NCBI RefSeq assembly: GCF_012931685.1
Contig: NZ_JABANC010000001.1
Coordinates: 434,001 to 498,000, forward strand
Length of the DNA: 64,000 nt
Reading direction: 5' to 3'
Origin: Hanstruepera ponticola
Lineage (GTDB): Bacteria > Bacteroidota > Bacteroidia > Flavobacteriales > Flavobacteriaceae
Part shown: piece after piece, positions 17,223-25,940 of the stretch
Layout: each line of letters begins with the position of its first letter
Numbering within the stretch: the stretch's first letter is position 1
Notes under the pieces: model-generated
Seen by the model: only the letters and a program-made list of their open reading frames with translations
What the model was told of the DNA's origin: nothing
The model's database searches: none
Translations under genes and position numbers: made by a program

Positions 17223-19349
17223 ATGTCAACTATTCTACGATACATCATATCAAATACTAAATTACCTGAATTATCAGTAAAAAATACTATCTCATTACTT
17301 AATGATGCTTGTACCACTCCCTTTATTGCGCGATATAGAAAAGAAGCCACCGGAAATTTAGATGAAGTTCAAATTGGTGATATTGTAAAATACAAGGAAC
17401 TATTTGAAGCTTTAGCAAAGCGTAAAATAGCTATTTTAAAAGCCATTGACGAGCAAGATGCTTTAACTCCTGAATTGAAACAGAAAATTGAAACGGTTCA
17501 AGATATTACTGCTTTAGAAGATTTATACTTACCATTTAAAAAAAGCAGAAAAACCAAAGCTGAAAAAGCCAGACAAAACGGATTAGAACCATTGGCAAAA
17601 ATTATCATGGCTCAAAATGCCCATGATATTGAATCTATAGCTTATAAATACGTAAAAGGAGATACAAAATCGGTTGAAGATGCTCTTGAAGGTGCGCGAC
17701 ATATTATTGCTGAATGGATTAATGAACGTACAGATATTAGAAACAACATACGCTATCAATTGGAACGCTTTGCAAACATTTCAACGAAAGTTATTGCCAA
17801 AAAAGAATCAGAAGATGACGCCCAAAAATTTCGTGATTATTTTGATTGGAGTGAGTCTTTAAGTCGGATTCCTTCACATCGCTTGTTAGCCATTTTACGT
17901 GCCGAAAACGAGGGATTTATTCGGGTGAAAATTGAAATTGATGATGATCGTGCTTTAGATAAAATAGCACAACGTATTATAAAACCTGATAATGCGTGTT
18001 CAGAGCAAATTGAGATGGCTATAAAGGATGCTTACAAGCGATTGTTGTTGCCATCATTGAGTAATGAAGCGTTACAAAATGCCAAAGGAAAAGCCGATGA
18101 AGCTGCGATAACTGTTTTTGCTAAAAATTTAAAGCAATTATTACTTGGTTCGCCTTTAGGTGAAAGGCGTATTTTGGCTATTGATCCTGGATTTAGAACT
18201 GGTTGTAAAGTAGCTTGTTTAGATGAACATGGTAATTTAAAATACAACGAAACCATCTATCCGCACCCACCAAAAAACGATAGTATTGGAGCCATGAAAA
18301 AGATTTCATCGTTGTCTGATGCCTATAAAATTGAAGCTATTGCCATAGGAAATGGAACAGCATCTCGTGAAACCGAAAGCCTAATTAGAAAAATCCGATT
18401 TAAAAACGATGTTCAAGTATTTGTAGTGAGTGAAGCTGGAGCATCAATTTATTCAGCCTCAAAAATTGCACGTGAAGAATTTCCCAATTATGATGTGACA
18501 GTAAGAGGTGCAGTTTCCATTGGCAGACGCTTACAAGACCCTTTAGCCGAATTGGTGAAAATCGATGCTAAATCTATTGGTGTGGGTCAATATCAACACG
18601 ATGTAGATCAGAATAAACTGAAAAACGAATTGGATCGTGTAGTAGAAAGTTGTGTAAATGCTGTTGGTGTAAATTTAAATACGGCTAGTAAATCGTTATT
18701 AAGCTATGTTTCAGGAATTGGTGAAAAATTGGCAGAGGCCATAGTTAAATATCGTGAAACTCATGGCGCATTCTACTCCAGAAATGACTTAAAACGTGTT
18801 CCACGTTTGGGTGATAAAGCTTTTGAACAAAGCGCAGGTTTTTTGCGCATTAAGAATTCTAATAATCCGTTAGATGATTCTGCTGTACATCCTGAACGAT
18901 ATGAACTTGTTGAAAAAATGGCTTCAGATATCAATTTAGAAGTCTCAAAATTAATAGGGAATAAAAATTGTCTTAAAAAGATCAATTTGAAGGAGTATTG
19001 TACAAATACAGTTGGTTTGCCAACACTTCATGATATTGTACAAGAACTAGAAAAGCCCGGTTTAGATATTAGAGAACAAGCCAAAGTATTCACATTTAAT
19101 CAAAATATAAAAACCATCAACGATGTGCAAGAAGGTCAATTACTTCCTGGCATTGTCAATAACGTAACTAATTTTGGTGCCTTTGTAGATATTGGTATTA
19201 AAGAAAGTGGTTTAATTCATATTTCAAACTTATCTGATGGTTTTGTAAGCGATGTTAATGAGCATATTAGTTTACATCAGCAAATTATTGTAAAAGTATT
19301 AGAGGTAGATATTCCACGTAAGCGTATTCAATTAAAACTGCACATTTAG
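17223..19349 (+). CDS. tex: Tex-family RNA-binding transcription accessory protein
   Basis: 708 residues from the ATG at 17223 (MSTILRYIISNTKLPELSVK, 20 residues). An upstream TTG at 17184 falls inside the terminator hairpin and is rejected. Domain order is that of Tex/Spt6-like proteins: N-terminal helical region (1-190; TPFIARYRKEATGNLDEVQI), YqgF/RNase H-like domain (about 315-430; ILAIDPGFRTGCKVACLD), helix-hairpin-helix pair (about 480-560; SYVSGIGEKLAEAIVKYR), and a C-terminal S1 domain (about 630-708; VTNFGAFVDIGIKESGLIHI). Length agrees with the family. Influences transcription and RNA metabolism; the precise role is not settled. Confidence 0.95.
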   Translation: MSTILRYIISNTKLPELSVKNTISLLNDACTTPFIARYRKEATGNLDEVQIGDIVKYKELFEALAKRKIAILKAIDEQDALTPELKQKIETVQDITALEDLYLPFKKSRKTKAEKARQNGLEPLAKIIMAQNAHDIESIAYKYVKGDTKSVEDALEGARHIIAEWINERTDIRNNIRYQLERFANISTKVIAKKESEDDAQKFRDYFDWSESLSRIPSHRLLAILRAENEGFIRVKIEIDDDRALDKIAQRIIKPDNACSEQIEMAIKDAYKRLLLPSLSNEALQNAKGKADEAAITVFAKNLKQLLLGSPLGERRILAIDPGFRTGCKVACLDEHGNLKYNETIYPHPPKNDSIGAMKKISSLSDAYKIEAIAIGNGTASRETESLIRKIRFKNDVQVFVVSEAGASIYSASKIAREEFPNYDVTVRGAVSIGRRLQDPLAELVKIDAKSIGVGQYQHDVDQNKLKNELDRVVESCVNAVGVNLNTASKSLLSYVSGIGEKLAEAIVKYRETHGAFYSRNDLKRVPRLGDKAFEQSAGFLRIKNSNNPLDDSAVHPERYELVEKMASDINLEVSKLIGNKNCLKKINLKEYCTNTVGLPTLHDIVQELEKPGLDIREQAKVFTFNQNIKTINDVQEGQLLPGIVNNVTNFGAFVDIGIKESGLIHISNLSDGFVSDVNEHISLHQQIIVKVLEVDIPRKRIQLKLHI

Positions 19350-19384
19350 TTTCTTAATAATTTATTATTTTTAAAGAAAAAATC

Positions 19385-20221
19385 ATGAAAACTATCTTCT
19401 CTTTATTTTGCGTTACTTTTTTAACAATCACTTCTTTTGCCCAGAACTACGATATTATTTTAAAAACAAATGGGGAAGAAATGGAAGGTCATATTAACAG
19501 TATTGATGACAGAACTATAGATTTTAACTATAAAAATGAAACACTCCATTATAAAGTTGACAAGATTGATATTGCTAAAATTACTTTTGCTTCTGGACGC
19601 GTAGAGTTTTTTAATGCTAAAAATTCTGACGGAAACAAGGCAGATTTAGAAAACCATCACAATAAAGTTGCCATTTTACCTTTTGCCTATATAAAGGACG
19701 AACGTGATGGCTCAAAATCGGTTTCAAATAGAATTCAAGAAGAAACTTATTCCTTATTTAAAAATCATAATGCTGATTTAGAATATCAAGATCCTAAAAC
19801 CACCAATGCTTTATTAATAAAAGCTGGTGTGACCAATAACAATATAGCCGGCTATACAATGGGCGAAATTTGTCACATTCTCAATGTAGAATATGTGATT
19901 CAAGGTACGGTTTCAGTCCAAAAAACGAGTAAAAACACCTACGGTGGAACTGCTTCAACAACCAAAAATTCTGGAAATGCTCATGTAGATAAAAATGGTC
20001 ATTTAATTGGAGATATCTATGGTAGTGGTAAAAGTAAAACCTATCAAGCTCATACCTCATCAACTATCCAGAATTATGGAACTTCCATGGTCATGAATAT
20101 TTATAATGATCGTGGTGACAATTTATTTAGTCAAGAACATGAATCATTTTGGAATACGGAAGATGCCTATAAAATAACCTTAAAATATCTTGCCAAAAGA
20201 ACACCTTTTTACAAAAAATAA
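19385..20221 (+). CDS. Secreted protein of unknown function, possibly CsgG/LpoB-like fold
   Basis: 278 residues. Signal peptide at 1-19 (TSFAQ). The next 60 residues (YDIILKTNGEEMEGHINSID, 20; KVDKIDIAKITFASGRVEFF, 20) form a short beta module frequent in Bacteroidetes exported proteins. From about residue 92, KVAILPFAYIKD, SNRIQEETYSLFKNH and HILNVEYVIQGTVSVQK follow the pattern of CsgG/LpoB/TolB-N-like domains (VAILPF... then ..ADYVIxGxV). A Ser/Gly/Asn-rich loop lies at about 185-225. The fold assignment is inference from pattern only. Monocistronic. Confidence 0.6.
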   Translation: MKTIFSLFCVTFLTITSFAQNYDIILKTNGEEMEGHINSIDDRTIDFNYKNETLHYKVDKIDIAKITFASGRVEFFNAKNSDGNKADLENHHNKVAILPFAYIKDERDGSKSVSNRIQEETYSLFKNHNADLEYQDPKTTNALLIKAGVTNNNIAGYTMGEICHILNVEYVIQGTVSVQKTSKNTYGGTASTTKNSGNAHVDKNGHLIGDIYGSGKSKTYQAHTSSTIQNYGTSMVMNIYNDRGDNLFSQEHESFWNTEDAYKITLKYLAKRTPFYKK

Positions 20222-20275
20222 TTTTAAAATCAGTCTAACAGATAGTTTACTTAACTTTACATAAAATACAAGTAT

Positions 20276-20794
20276 ATGTTATCAAAAAAAATAGAAAAAG
20301 CTTTAAACGACCAAATTAGAATTGAGGCAGAGTCTTCTCAAATTTATCTAGCTATGGCATGTTGGGCCGAAGTTAAAGGACTAGAAGGTGTTGCTGGTTT
20401 TATGTATTCACAATCTGATGAAGAGCGTACTCACATGCTTAAATTGGTTAGATATGTAAATGAACGTGGTGGACATGCACATGTTTCGGCATTAAAAGCA
20501 CCAAATGTGACCTTTAAATCGTTTAAAGAAATGTTTGAAAAATTGTTTGAACATGAAGTTTTTGTGTCTGAAAGTATTAATGAATTGGTTCATATTTCCT
20601 TACAGGAAAAGGATTACTCTACACATAACTTCCTACAATGGTATGTTGCCGAACAAATCGAAGAAGAAGCTATGGCTCGCACCATTCTGGATAAAATAAA
20701 TATGATAGGAAACGATAAAGGTGGTTTGTATTTATTTGATCGTGATATTCAACAATTAACCATTAGTACAGCAGCTTCAGAAGGCGCTGAATGA
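20276..20794 (+). CDS. Ferritin (bacterial non-haem type)
   Basis: 172 residues, typical length for FtnA-type ferritin. Oxidises Fe(II) and stores ferric iron in a 24-subunit shell. The four-helix bundle carries ferroxidase ligands: Glu17 in RIEAESSQIYLAMACWAE, Glu-Glu-x-x-His in SDEERTHMLKL, and a later QWYVAEQIEEEAMA helix with further acidic ligands. No haem-binding Met as in bacterioferritin was recognised. Monocistronic; the small cysteine-rich gene follows. Confidence 0.95.
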   Translation: MLSKKIEKALNDQIRIEAESSQIYLAMACWAEVKGLEGVAGFMYSQSDEERTHMLKLVRYVNERGGHAHVSALKAPNVTFKSFKEMFEKLFEHEVFVSESINELVHISLQEKDYSTHNFLQWYVAEQIEEEAMARTILDKINMIGNDKGGLYLFDRDIQQLTISTAASEGAE

Positions 20795-20833
20795 AATTAA
20801 CATTTAATCTTATTTAGATTTAATAAAAATAAT

Positions 20834-20841
20834 TATTTTTG
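20834..20841 (+). promoter_or_regulatory. -7 promoter element for the small cysteine-rich gene
   Basis: TATTTTTG, a full match to TAnnTTTG, 26 bases before the TTG start at 20868. Supports independent expression of this small gene. Confidence 0.4.
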
Positions 20842-20867
20842 CCATATATTCTTCAATTGAGTCAAGT

Positions 20868-21044
20868 TTGGGCAAAAAGAAAAAAGAAAAAAAACAACAG
20901 AAAGAAGCTTTAAAAACCTTACATAAAGCTGGAGTAATCAATGCAAATAAGGTAAAAAGCAAGTGTTGTAAAAAATATAAAAAAGGCGAAAACAAGCGTT
21001 GTGGCAAATGCCCATGCTTTGATTTGCTTAAAAAAGTTGCCTAA
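20868..21044 (+). CDS. Small basic cysteine-rich protein (58 residues)
   Basis: A short frame starting with TTG at 20868 and ending with TAA at 21042-21044. It reads as a lysine-rich N-terminal helix (MGKKKKEKKQQKEALKTLHK, 20 residues), a short link, then a compact cysteine cluster: KCCKKYKKGENKRCGKCPCF. The CC...C-x-x-C-x-C spacing suggests zinc or other metal binding. The frame has a clear Lys/Cys composition and a matching promoter box, and I have a general memory of similar short proteins annotated in flavobacteria. The opposite-strand frame over the same bases is low complexity. Function unknown; the neighbourhood (ferritin, sulfide oxidation) invites a metal or thiol role but does not prove it. 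Confidence 0.6.
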   Translation: MGKKKKEKKQQKEALKTLHKAGVINANKVKSKCCKKYKKGENKRCGKCPCFDLLKKVA

Positions 21045-21061
21045 TTACTGCCTCCCGTTAC

Positions 21062-21075
21062 ATGATTTAAATCAT
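21062..21075. promoter_or_regulatory. Perfect 14-bp palindrome upstream of the sulfur operon
   Basis: ATGATTTAAATCAT, 7-bp arms without spacer, 49 bases before the ATG of the sulfide:quinone oxidoreductase gene. Candidate operator; A/T content means chance cannot be excluded. Confidence 0.35.
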
Positions 21076-21102
21076 ATTTAATACCATTTATGGATTGTAA
21101 TT

Positions 21103-21119
21103 TTACATTTTAAATGTAA
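21103..21119. promoter_or_regulatory. Palindrome TTACATTT-T-AAATGTAA just before the SQR start
   Basis: 8-bp perfect arms around one base, ending four bases before the ATG at 21124. Its TTACAT...ATGTAA ends resemble operator half-sites of helix-turn-helix regulators. Because it covers the translation start region, a bound protein or hairpin could control expression. The regulator is unknown. Confidence 0.4.
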
Positions 21120-21123
21120 GATT

Positions 21124-22371
21124 ATGAAAAATTTAGTCATTTTAGGTGCGGGTACTTCAGGGACGATGATGTCTAACCATCTAATTTCTAAACTACCAAA
21201 AGATGAATGGACTATAACCATTGTTGATCAGTATAAAACCCACTACTATCAGCCAGGATTTCTGTTTTTACCTTTTGACATTTACACCTCAAAACAGGTT
21301 AAAAAAAATGGTAAAAAGTTTATTCCTAAACAGGTTAACTATATCCTGGAAAAAATTGATCTCATTAGACCAGAAGAGAATAAAATCAATCTTGAAAGTG
21401 GAACCACATTAGATTATGATATATTAATTATCGCTACTGGAACTAAAATTGCACCAGACGAAATTGAAGGGATGAATGGTCCGGAATGGTATAAGAGTAT
21501 TTTTGATTTTTATACATATGAAGGTGCCAAAGCTTTAAGAAACAAATTAAGAGAATGGGAAGGTGGTAAATTAGTTGTTCACATAACTGAAATGCCTATA
21601 AAATGTCCTGTGGCTCCTTTAGAATTTGCCTTTCTAGCAGATTCCTATTTTAAAAACAAAGGTATACGAGATAAAGTCGAAATCACTTATGTAACACCAT
21701 TGGGAGGTGCATTTACAAAACCTAAAGCTACAGAAGCATTGCACTACTTATTGGAAGAAAAAAACATAAAAGAAGTCACTGATTTTAATATTGAGCGTGT
21801 TGATTATGAAAATCATAAAATAATAGACTATGCAGATGTTGAAGTAGATTATGATTTATTAGTAACCGTTCCAACTAATATGGGAGATGCTTTAATTGAA
21901 CGTTCTGGTATGGGTGACGATTTAAATTTTGTACCTACACATAAAGCAACTTTACAAACTAAAGATTATGAAAATGTATTTGCAATTGGTGATGCCACCA
22001 ATTTACCGGCATCAAAAGCAGGTTCTGTTGCACATTTCGAAGCAGAAATTCTAACAGATAATATATTAAGATACATAAAAGGTGAGCCCTTAAAAGAAGA
22101 ATTTGATGGTCATGCCAATTGCTTTGTCGAAACTGGAAATGGCAAAGCTTTGTTGATTGATTTTAATTACACACATGAGCCTGTTGAAGGTACATTTCCC
22201 ATTCCTGGAGTTGGTCCTTTAAAACTTCTTAAGGAAAGTAGAACCAATCATATGGGTAAAATGGCTTTTAGATGGATTTATTGGAACATGCTTATAAAGG
22301 GTATTCATATTCCATTTGTATCGGCTACAATGAATGAAAAAGGAAAAAAATTTGATAAAGTAACTAACTAA
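21124..22371 (+). CDS. Sulfide:quinone oxidoreductase-like flavoprotein
   Basis: 415 residues. FAD-binding GxGxxG at residues 8-13 (GAGTSG), ATG motif at 104-106 in LIIATGTKI, second dinucleotide region, and the C-terminal VFAIGDATNLPASKAG that binds FAD. Cys161 in MPIKCPVAPLEF matches a catalytic cysteine of SQR, and a second lies in GHANCFVETGNGKALLIDFN (20 residues). The third cysteine found in some SQR types is not evident. C-terminal amphipathic segments (FRWIYWNMLIKGIHIPF) would dock the protein to the membrane, where sulfide is oxidised to sulfane sulfur and electrons go to quinone. First gene of a three-gene sulfur operon. Confidence 0.85.
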   Translation: MKNLVILGAGTSGTMMSNHLISKLPKDEWTITIVDQYKTHYYQPGFLFLPFDIYTSKQVKKNGKKFIPKQVNYILEKIDLIRPEENKINLESGTTLDYDILIIATGTKIAPDEIEGMNGPEWYKSIFDFYTYEGAKALRNKLREWEGGKLVVHITEMPIKCPVAPLEFAFLADSYFKNKGIRDKVEITYVTPLGGAFTKPKATEALHYLLEEKNIKEVTDFNIERVDYENHKIIDYADVEVDYDLLVTVPTNMGDALIERSGMGDDLNFVPTHKATLQTKDYENVFAIGDATNLPASKAGSVAHFEAEILTDNILRYIKGEPLKEEFDGHANCFVETGNGKALLIDFNYTHEPVEGTFPIPGVGPLKLLKESRTNHMGKMAFRWIYWNMLIKGIHIPFVSATMNEKGKKFDKVTN

Positions 22372-22384
22372 ATATTTAGAAATT

Positions 22385-22693
22385 ATGATAAAAGTTATAG
22401 CAAACAAGGAAATTGAAGTTAACGACGAAGGGTATTTAGTGGATTTCAAGCAATGGGATCGCGAGGTTTGCGAATGTATAGCCGGTGAATGTAACGTTGT
22501 TTTAACCGAAAAACACTATGAAGTAATTGAATATCTTCAGGAAAAGCATAAAAAAGAAGAACCACTTTCTATTAGAGGCATTAAAAAAAGTGGTGTGATT
22601 AACATAAAGGAATTCTATAATCTATTCCCTGGTGGTCCACTGAAGATCTCTACCAAAATTGCTGGTATACCTAAACCAAAAAGTTGTATATAA
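22385..22693 (+). CDS. TusE/DsrC-family sulfur-carrier protein
   Basis: 102 residues, about the family length. Seen: EVNDEGYLVDFKQWDREVCE near the start (typical DsrC opening) and the C-terminal arm IAGIPKPKSCI with the conserved penultimate cysteine (Cys101) that carries persulfide. The second arm cysteine of dissimilatory DsrC, about eleven residues upstream, is Thr here, so the protein is TusE-like rather than a canonical two-Cys DsrC. An additional cysteine cluster CECIAGEC (about 29-36) is unusual. Lies 13 bases after the SQR gene, suggesting it receives sulfur made by SQR. Confidence 0.82.
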   Translation: MIKVIANKEIEVNDEGYLVDFKQWDREVCECIAGECNVVLTEKHYEVIEYLQEKHKKEEPLSIRGIKKSGVINIKEFYNLFPGGPLKISTKIAGIPKPKSCI

Positions 22694-22704
22694 TATAAAA
22701 AACT

Positions 22705-23178
22705 ATGAGTACAAAAGTTAAAAAAATGCTCTTCATTCTATCTAAAGCAACCATAGAAAATGCGTATGCTGCCTTTGTAATGGCTAATGGTGCTAGAATG
22801 GAAGGTATAGAATCGGAAATATTTTTTACGTTTTTCGGGCTTGAAGCCATTCAAAAGAAAAAGCTTGAACACCTTAAGGTAGCGACTGTTGGTAATCCTG
22901 GAATGCATATTCCAACTATGATAGGTGGTCTACCTGGCATGGAGGCTTTAGCGACAAAAATGATGAAAAAAGAAATGGAAAAATTAGATATGCCGCCTAT
23001 TGACGAATTTTTGGAAATACTAACTGATTCAGGCTGTAAACTCTGGGCTTGTAAATTGGCTGTAGATATGTTTCACCTAACTAGAGAGGATTTAATTGAC
23101 GATTTAGATGGCATTCTCACTATTGGTGATTTCTACAGTCGCGCAGACCAAGAAGGTTGTCAGCTACTGTTTATATAA
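22705..23178 (+). CDS. DsrE/DsrF/DrsH-like family protein
   Basis: 157 residues. The N-terminus MLFILSKATIENAYAAFVMA (20 residues) and EIFFTFFGLEAI match the DsrE/DsrEF-like fold, here of the longer type with the Met/Gly-rich insert HIPTMIGGLPGMEALATKM and the cysteine-containing SGCKLWACKLAVDMF (about 109-123), where a sulfur-binding Cys of this family is expected. Probably relays sulfane sulfur between SQR and the TusE-like carrier. Third and last gene of the operon; a strong terminator follows within five bases. Confidence 0.82.
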   Translation: MSTKVKKMLFILSKATIENAYAAFVMANGARMEGIESEIFFTFFGLEAIQKKKLEHLKVATVGNPGMHIPTMIGGLPGMEALATKMMKKEMEKLDMPPIDEFLEILTDSGCKLWACKLAVDMFHLTREDLIDDLDGILTIGDFYSRADQEGCQLLFI

Positions 23179-23182
23179 AACA

Positions 23183-23212
23183 AAAATGCGTTAGAAAATT
23201 CTAACGCATTTT
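23183..23212. terminator. Terminator of the sulfur operon, shared with convergent ppc
   Basis: Long perfect inverted repeat with core AATGCGTTAGAA and TTCTAACGCATT (arms 23183-23196 and 23199-23212), ending in a T run. It abuts the ppc stop codon and can stop transcription from both sides. Confidence 0.85.
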
Positions 23213-25798
23213 TTAAGCCGAATTCCTACTGGCATTAATATTTCCGAATAGTGATCGGGTCACTAATTTTTCAAATATCTCAATTTGTTCTTTGTCTTCA
23301 GGCTTTGCTTTTTGAAGTTCCTGAATTTTCTTTAACGCATATTGTTGAATAGTTAACAATGGTAATACAATGGACTCACGAACATCAATTGAAGCCTTTC
23401 CTGCAGGTTCTTCTTCCATAAGTTCTTTGTAACCTGTCAGTTTTAATATTAATCGTTTTGATGTTTTATATTCATTATAAATAATTTTCCAAAACTCTCC
23501 AAATTCAGGATCATCTGCCATGTATTTTGTTAAATCAAAAAATGATTTTGACAAGGACATCATACTATTTTCTATCAACGTTTTAAAAAAACTAGAACTG
23601 TTATATAACTTTTTCACCTTTTCAAATTCACCAACATCCTCATAATGTTTTAAGGCCGTCCCAACGCCATAAAAACCAGGAACATTTTGTTTTAACTGAC
23701 TCCAACTACCAACAAACGGGATAGCTCTTAAATCTGAAAATACGAGTTCAGAAGATTTACCTCTTTTAGATGGGCGACTACCAATATTCGTTTTGGCATA
23801 ATATTTTAAAGTACTCATACGCTCTAAATAAGGCAAAAACATGGGGTGTTTTTTAAAATCTGAATAGGTCTTGTAACTTCTTCCTGCCAGATCATTAATT
23901 ATTTCCCTATTTTCAGTTGACATAGCCAAATTATTTTCATTCAAACGGTTGTAAATTCCTGAACTAATTAATTGCTCTAAGTTATATTGTGAAGAATCCA
24001 AGGTTCCAAAATTCGAACTAATGGTTTGTCCCTGAATGGTTAGCTGCACCTCCTTATCTTCAATAGTAGGACCCAAAGATGCATAGAACTGGTGTGTTTT
24101 TCCGCCTCCTCTTGCTGGTGGTCCTCCGCGACCATCAAAGAAAATAACGGTAACATCATATTTTCGAGACACTTCCGTGAGTCGTTCTTTTGCTTTAAAA
24201 ATTCCCCAATTCGCCATAAGATAACCACCATCTTTCGTGCCGTCAGAAAAACCGAGCATAATCGTTTGTTTATTACCCCGTTTTTTTAAATGCGCCGCAT
24301 AATTTGGATTTGTATAAAGCTCTTCCATAACTTGAGGTGCATTTTCCAAATCTTCAATTGTTTCAAATAATGGTCCAATATCCACAGTTAAATCATCATG
24401 AAAGGCGACCAATTTAAGCATAGCAAACAACTGAATGACATTAAGGGTCGTTTGATTATTACTAATAATATACCTGTTGGCTGCTCGTTCGCCATTATTG
24501 TCCTGAATGGTTTTTATGGCTTTTATCGTTTCTAAAGTTTTTAAAACATCTTCGTCTTGAAAAAGGTCTAAATCCACCTTGCCTTTAATTTTTGACAATA
24601 CATCTACCTGCTCTTTTGCCGATAGCTCATGATAGTTCTTTGGAAACACAGAGCTACCACTGGAAATAACCACATCCACCATCGAATTAAAAACAGCATC
24701 GTGGGCACGACTGTCTTGTCTGATATCCAAAGCCGCAAAATGAAATCCGAATAAATGTACTTTGTTTATCAAACTAGAGACATCTGAAACAAATAATGAT
24801 TGGTGCTTGTCTATTAACTCCGCTTTTATGTTTTGTAACTCTTCCTTGAATTCCGAAAGCGTTAATGTACCATCCATATGAGAGCCAAAACTTTTGGCAT
24901 ATAGTTTTTGTTCCAACTGGGCAATTCTATTATCGATCCCCTCAAAGGTTAAACGTCTCTTTAATTTACGGATATCTCGATAATAGTTCTTTAAAATGGT
25001 TTGCTTTAATCGCATAGCAACCTTTAACGTGATATCTGGTGTGACAAATGGATTACCATCACGGTCACCTCCAGGCCAAAATCCAATATTAATGATATCG
25101 TTTTCAATATCCTCATCATCAAAAATATTTTGTTGGATGTAATCAAAAATGCTTCCAAAGGAATTATAAAACACATTCTCCAAATACCAAATCAAACTAA
25201 CAGCTTCATCATAAGGTGTTGGTTTTTTATGTTTAAAAAAAGGTGTTTTTCCCAACTGTGCCAATAGATCGTTTATTTTTAAAAGGTCATTGGTTTTTAT
25301 GGCTTCATCCAAATCAGTTATGATACCCAAAACAGCTCCAGGATAAAATTGAGTCGGGTGAGCTGTTAATACAATACGAACCTTAAAAGCCTCAAGATAA
25401 GTTCTTAAGTCTTCCATTTTCCCTTCAGAAGCAGCGGTTTCCTTTAAGCTACGTAAGGTTCCAATACCGTCCATGTTGTTGACTATAGGGAAAGCGGCGT
25501 CTTCAATTGCATCAAACAATACCACTTGGCGTTCTATGTACTGAATAAATCGAAACAATAAATTAATCTGACTTTCTTCAGAACGTCTAGCTTGGTATTT
25601 TTTAAAAAACGTTTCAACTATGGTCGTTGGATTATCACCTTGTTTAAACCCCAATTCACAGGTTTCATGAAACAACGGTAAAAGTGCACCTGTTTTAGTG
25701 ATTGAATCAAACGGTAATGTCATAAATATACTGTTGTAAATCTGAAATTTAGACAGAACATTTTGTTTAAACCGTACTAATTTTGGTGAAGTTGACAT
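23213..25798 (-). CDS. ppc: Phosphoenolpyruvate carboxylase
   Basis: 861 residues from the ATG at 25798 (MSTSPKLVRFKQNVLSKFQI, 20 residues); an in-frame ATG at 25813 would add five residues. Makes oxaloacetate from PEP and bicarbonate, replenishing the TCA cycle. Key sites: VLTAHPTQFYPG with the catalytic His, GGDRDGNPFVT, GFHFAALDIRQDSRAH, MLGFSDGTKDGGYLMANWG (where enterobacterial enzymes have SDSNKDGG), and FDGRGGPPARGGGKTHQ (where others have FHGRGGxxGRGGGP). The C-terminus ends SRNSA. These changes look like lineage variation rather than inactivation. Convergent with the sulfur operon. Confidence 0.94.
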   Translation of the reverse strand: MSTSPKLVRFKQNVLSKFQIYNSIFMTLPFDSITKTGALLPLFHETCELGFKQGDNPTTIVETFFKKYQARRSEESQINLLFRFIQYIERQVVLFDAIEDAAFPIVNNMDGIGTLRSLKETAASEGKMEDLRTYLEAFKVRIVLTAHPTQFYPGAVLGIITDLDEAIKTNDLLKINDLLAQLGKTPFFKHKKPTPYDEAVSLIWYLENVFYNSFGSIFDYIQQNIFDDEDIENDIINIGFWPGGDRDGNPFVTPDITLKVAMRLKQTILKNYYRDIRKLKRRLTFEGIDNRIAQLEQKLYAKSFGSHMDGTLTLSEFKEELQNIKAELIDKHQSLFVSDVSSLINKVHLFGFHFAALDIRQDSRAHDAVFNSMVDVVISSGSSVFPKNYHELSAKEQVDVLSKIKGKVDLDLFQDEDVLKTLETIKAIKTIQDNNGERAANRYIISNNQTTLNVIQLFAMLKLVAFHDDLTVDIGPLFETIEDLENAPQVMEELYTNPNYAAHLKKRGNKQTIMLGFSDGTKDGGYLMANWGIFKAKERLTEVSRKYDVTVIFFDGRGGPPARGGGKTHQFYASLGPTIEDKEVQLTIQGQTISSNFGTLDSSQYNLEQLISSGIYNRLNENNLAMSTENREIINDLAGRSYKTYSDFKKHPMFLPYLERMSTLKYYAKTNIGSRPSKRGKSSELVFSDLRAIPFVGSWSQLKQNVPGFYGVGTALKHYEDVGEFEKVKKLYNSSSFFKTLIENSMMSLSKSFFDLTKYMADDPEFGEFWKIIYNEYKTSKRLILKLTGYKELMEEEPAGKASIDVRESIVLPLLTIQQYALKKIQELQKAKPEDKEQIEIFEKLVTRSLFGNINASRNSA

Positions 25799-25892
25799 GA
25801 CCTTGTTTTTCATAAAAATACTAAAGGAATTTCAAAAATGAATGGCTATTCATAATAATTGCGAATAATTCAACCATAACCTATTTTAAATA

Positions 25893-25921
25893 AAAAAAGA
25901 GCCTTAATAAAGCTCTTTTTT
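25893..25921 (-). terminator. Terminator after ssb
   Basis: Arms AAAAAAGAGC (25893-25902) and GCTCTTTTTT (25912-25921). On the minus strand the stem is followed by a T run, fitting the ssb gene ending at 25941. Confidence 0.65.
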
Positions 25922-25940
25922 TCGGAATGTTGTAGATACT

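Noticed and set aside
20810-21007. 65-residue minus-strand frame in the ferritin-SQR gap
   Set aside because: Phe/Leu-rich reading of the lysine codons of the small cysteine-rich gene; no promoter or recognisable pattern.
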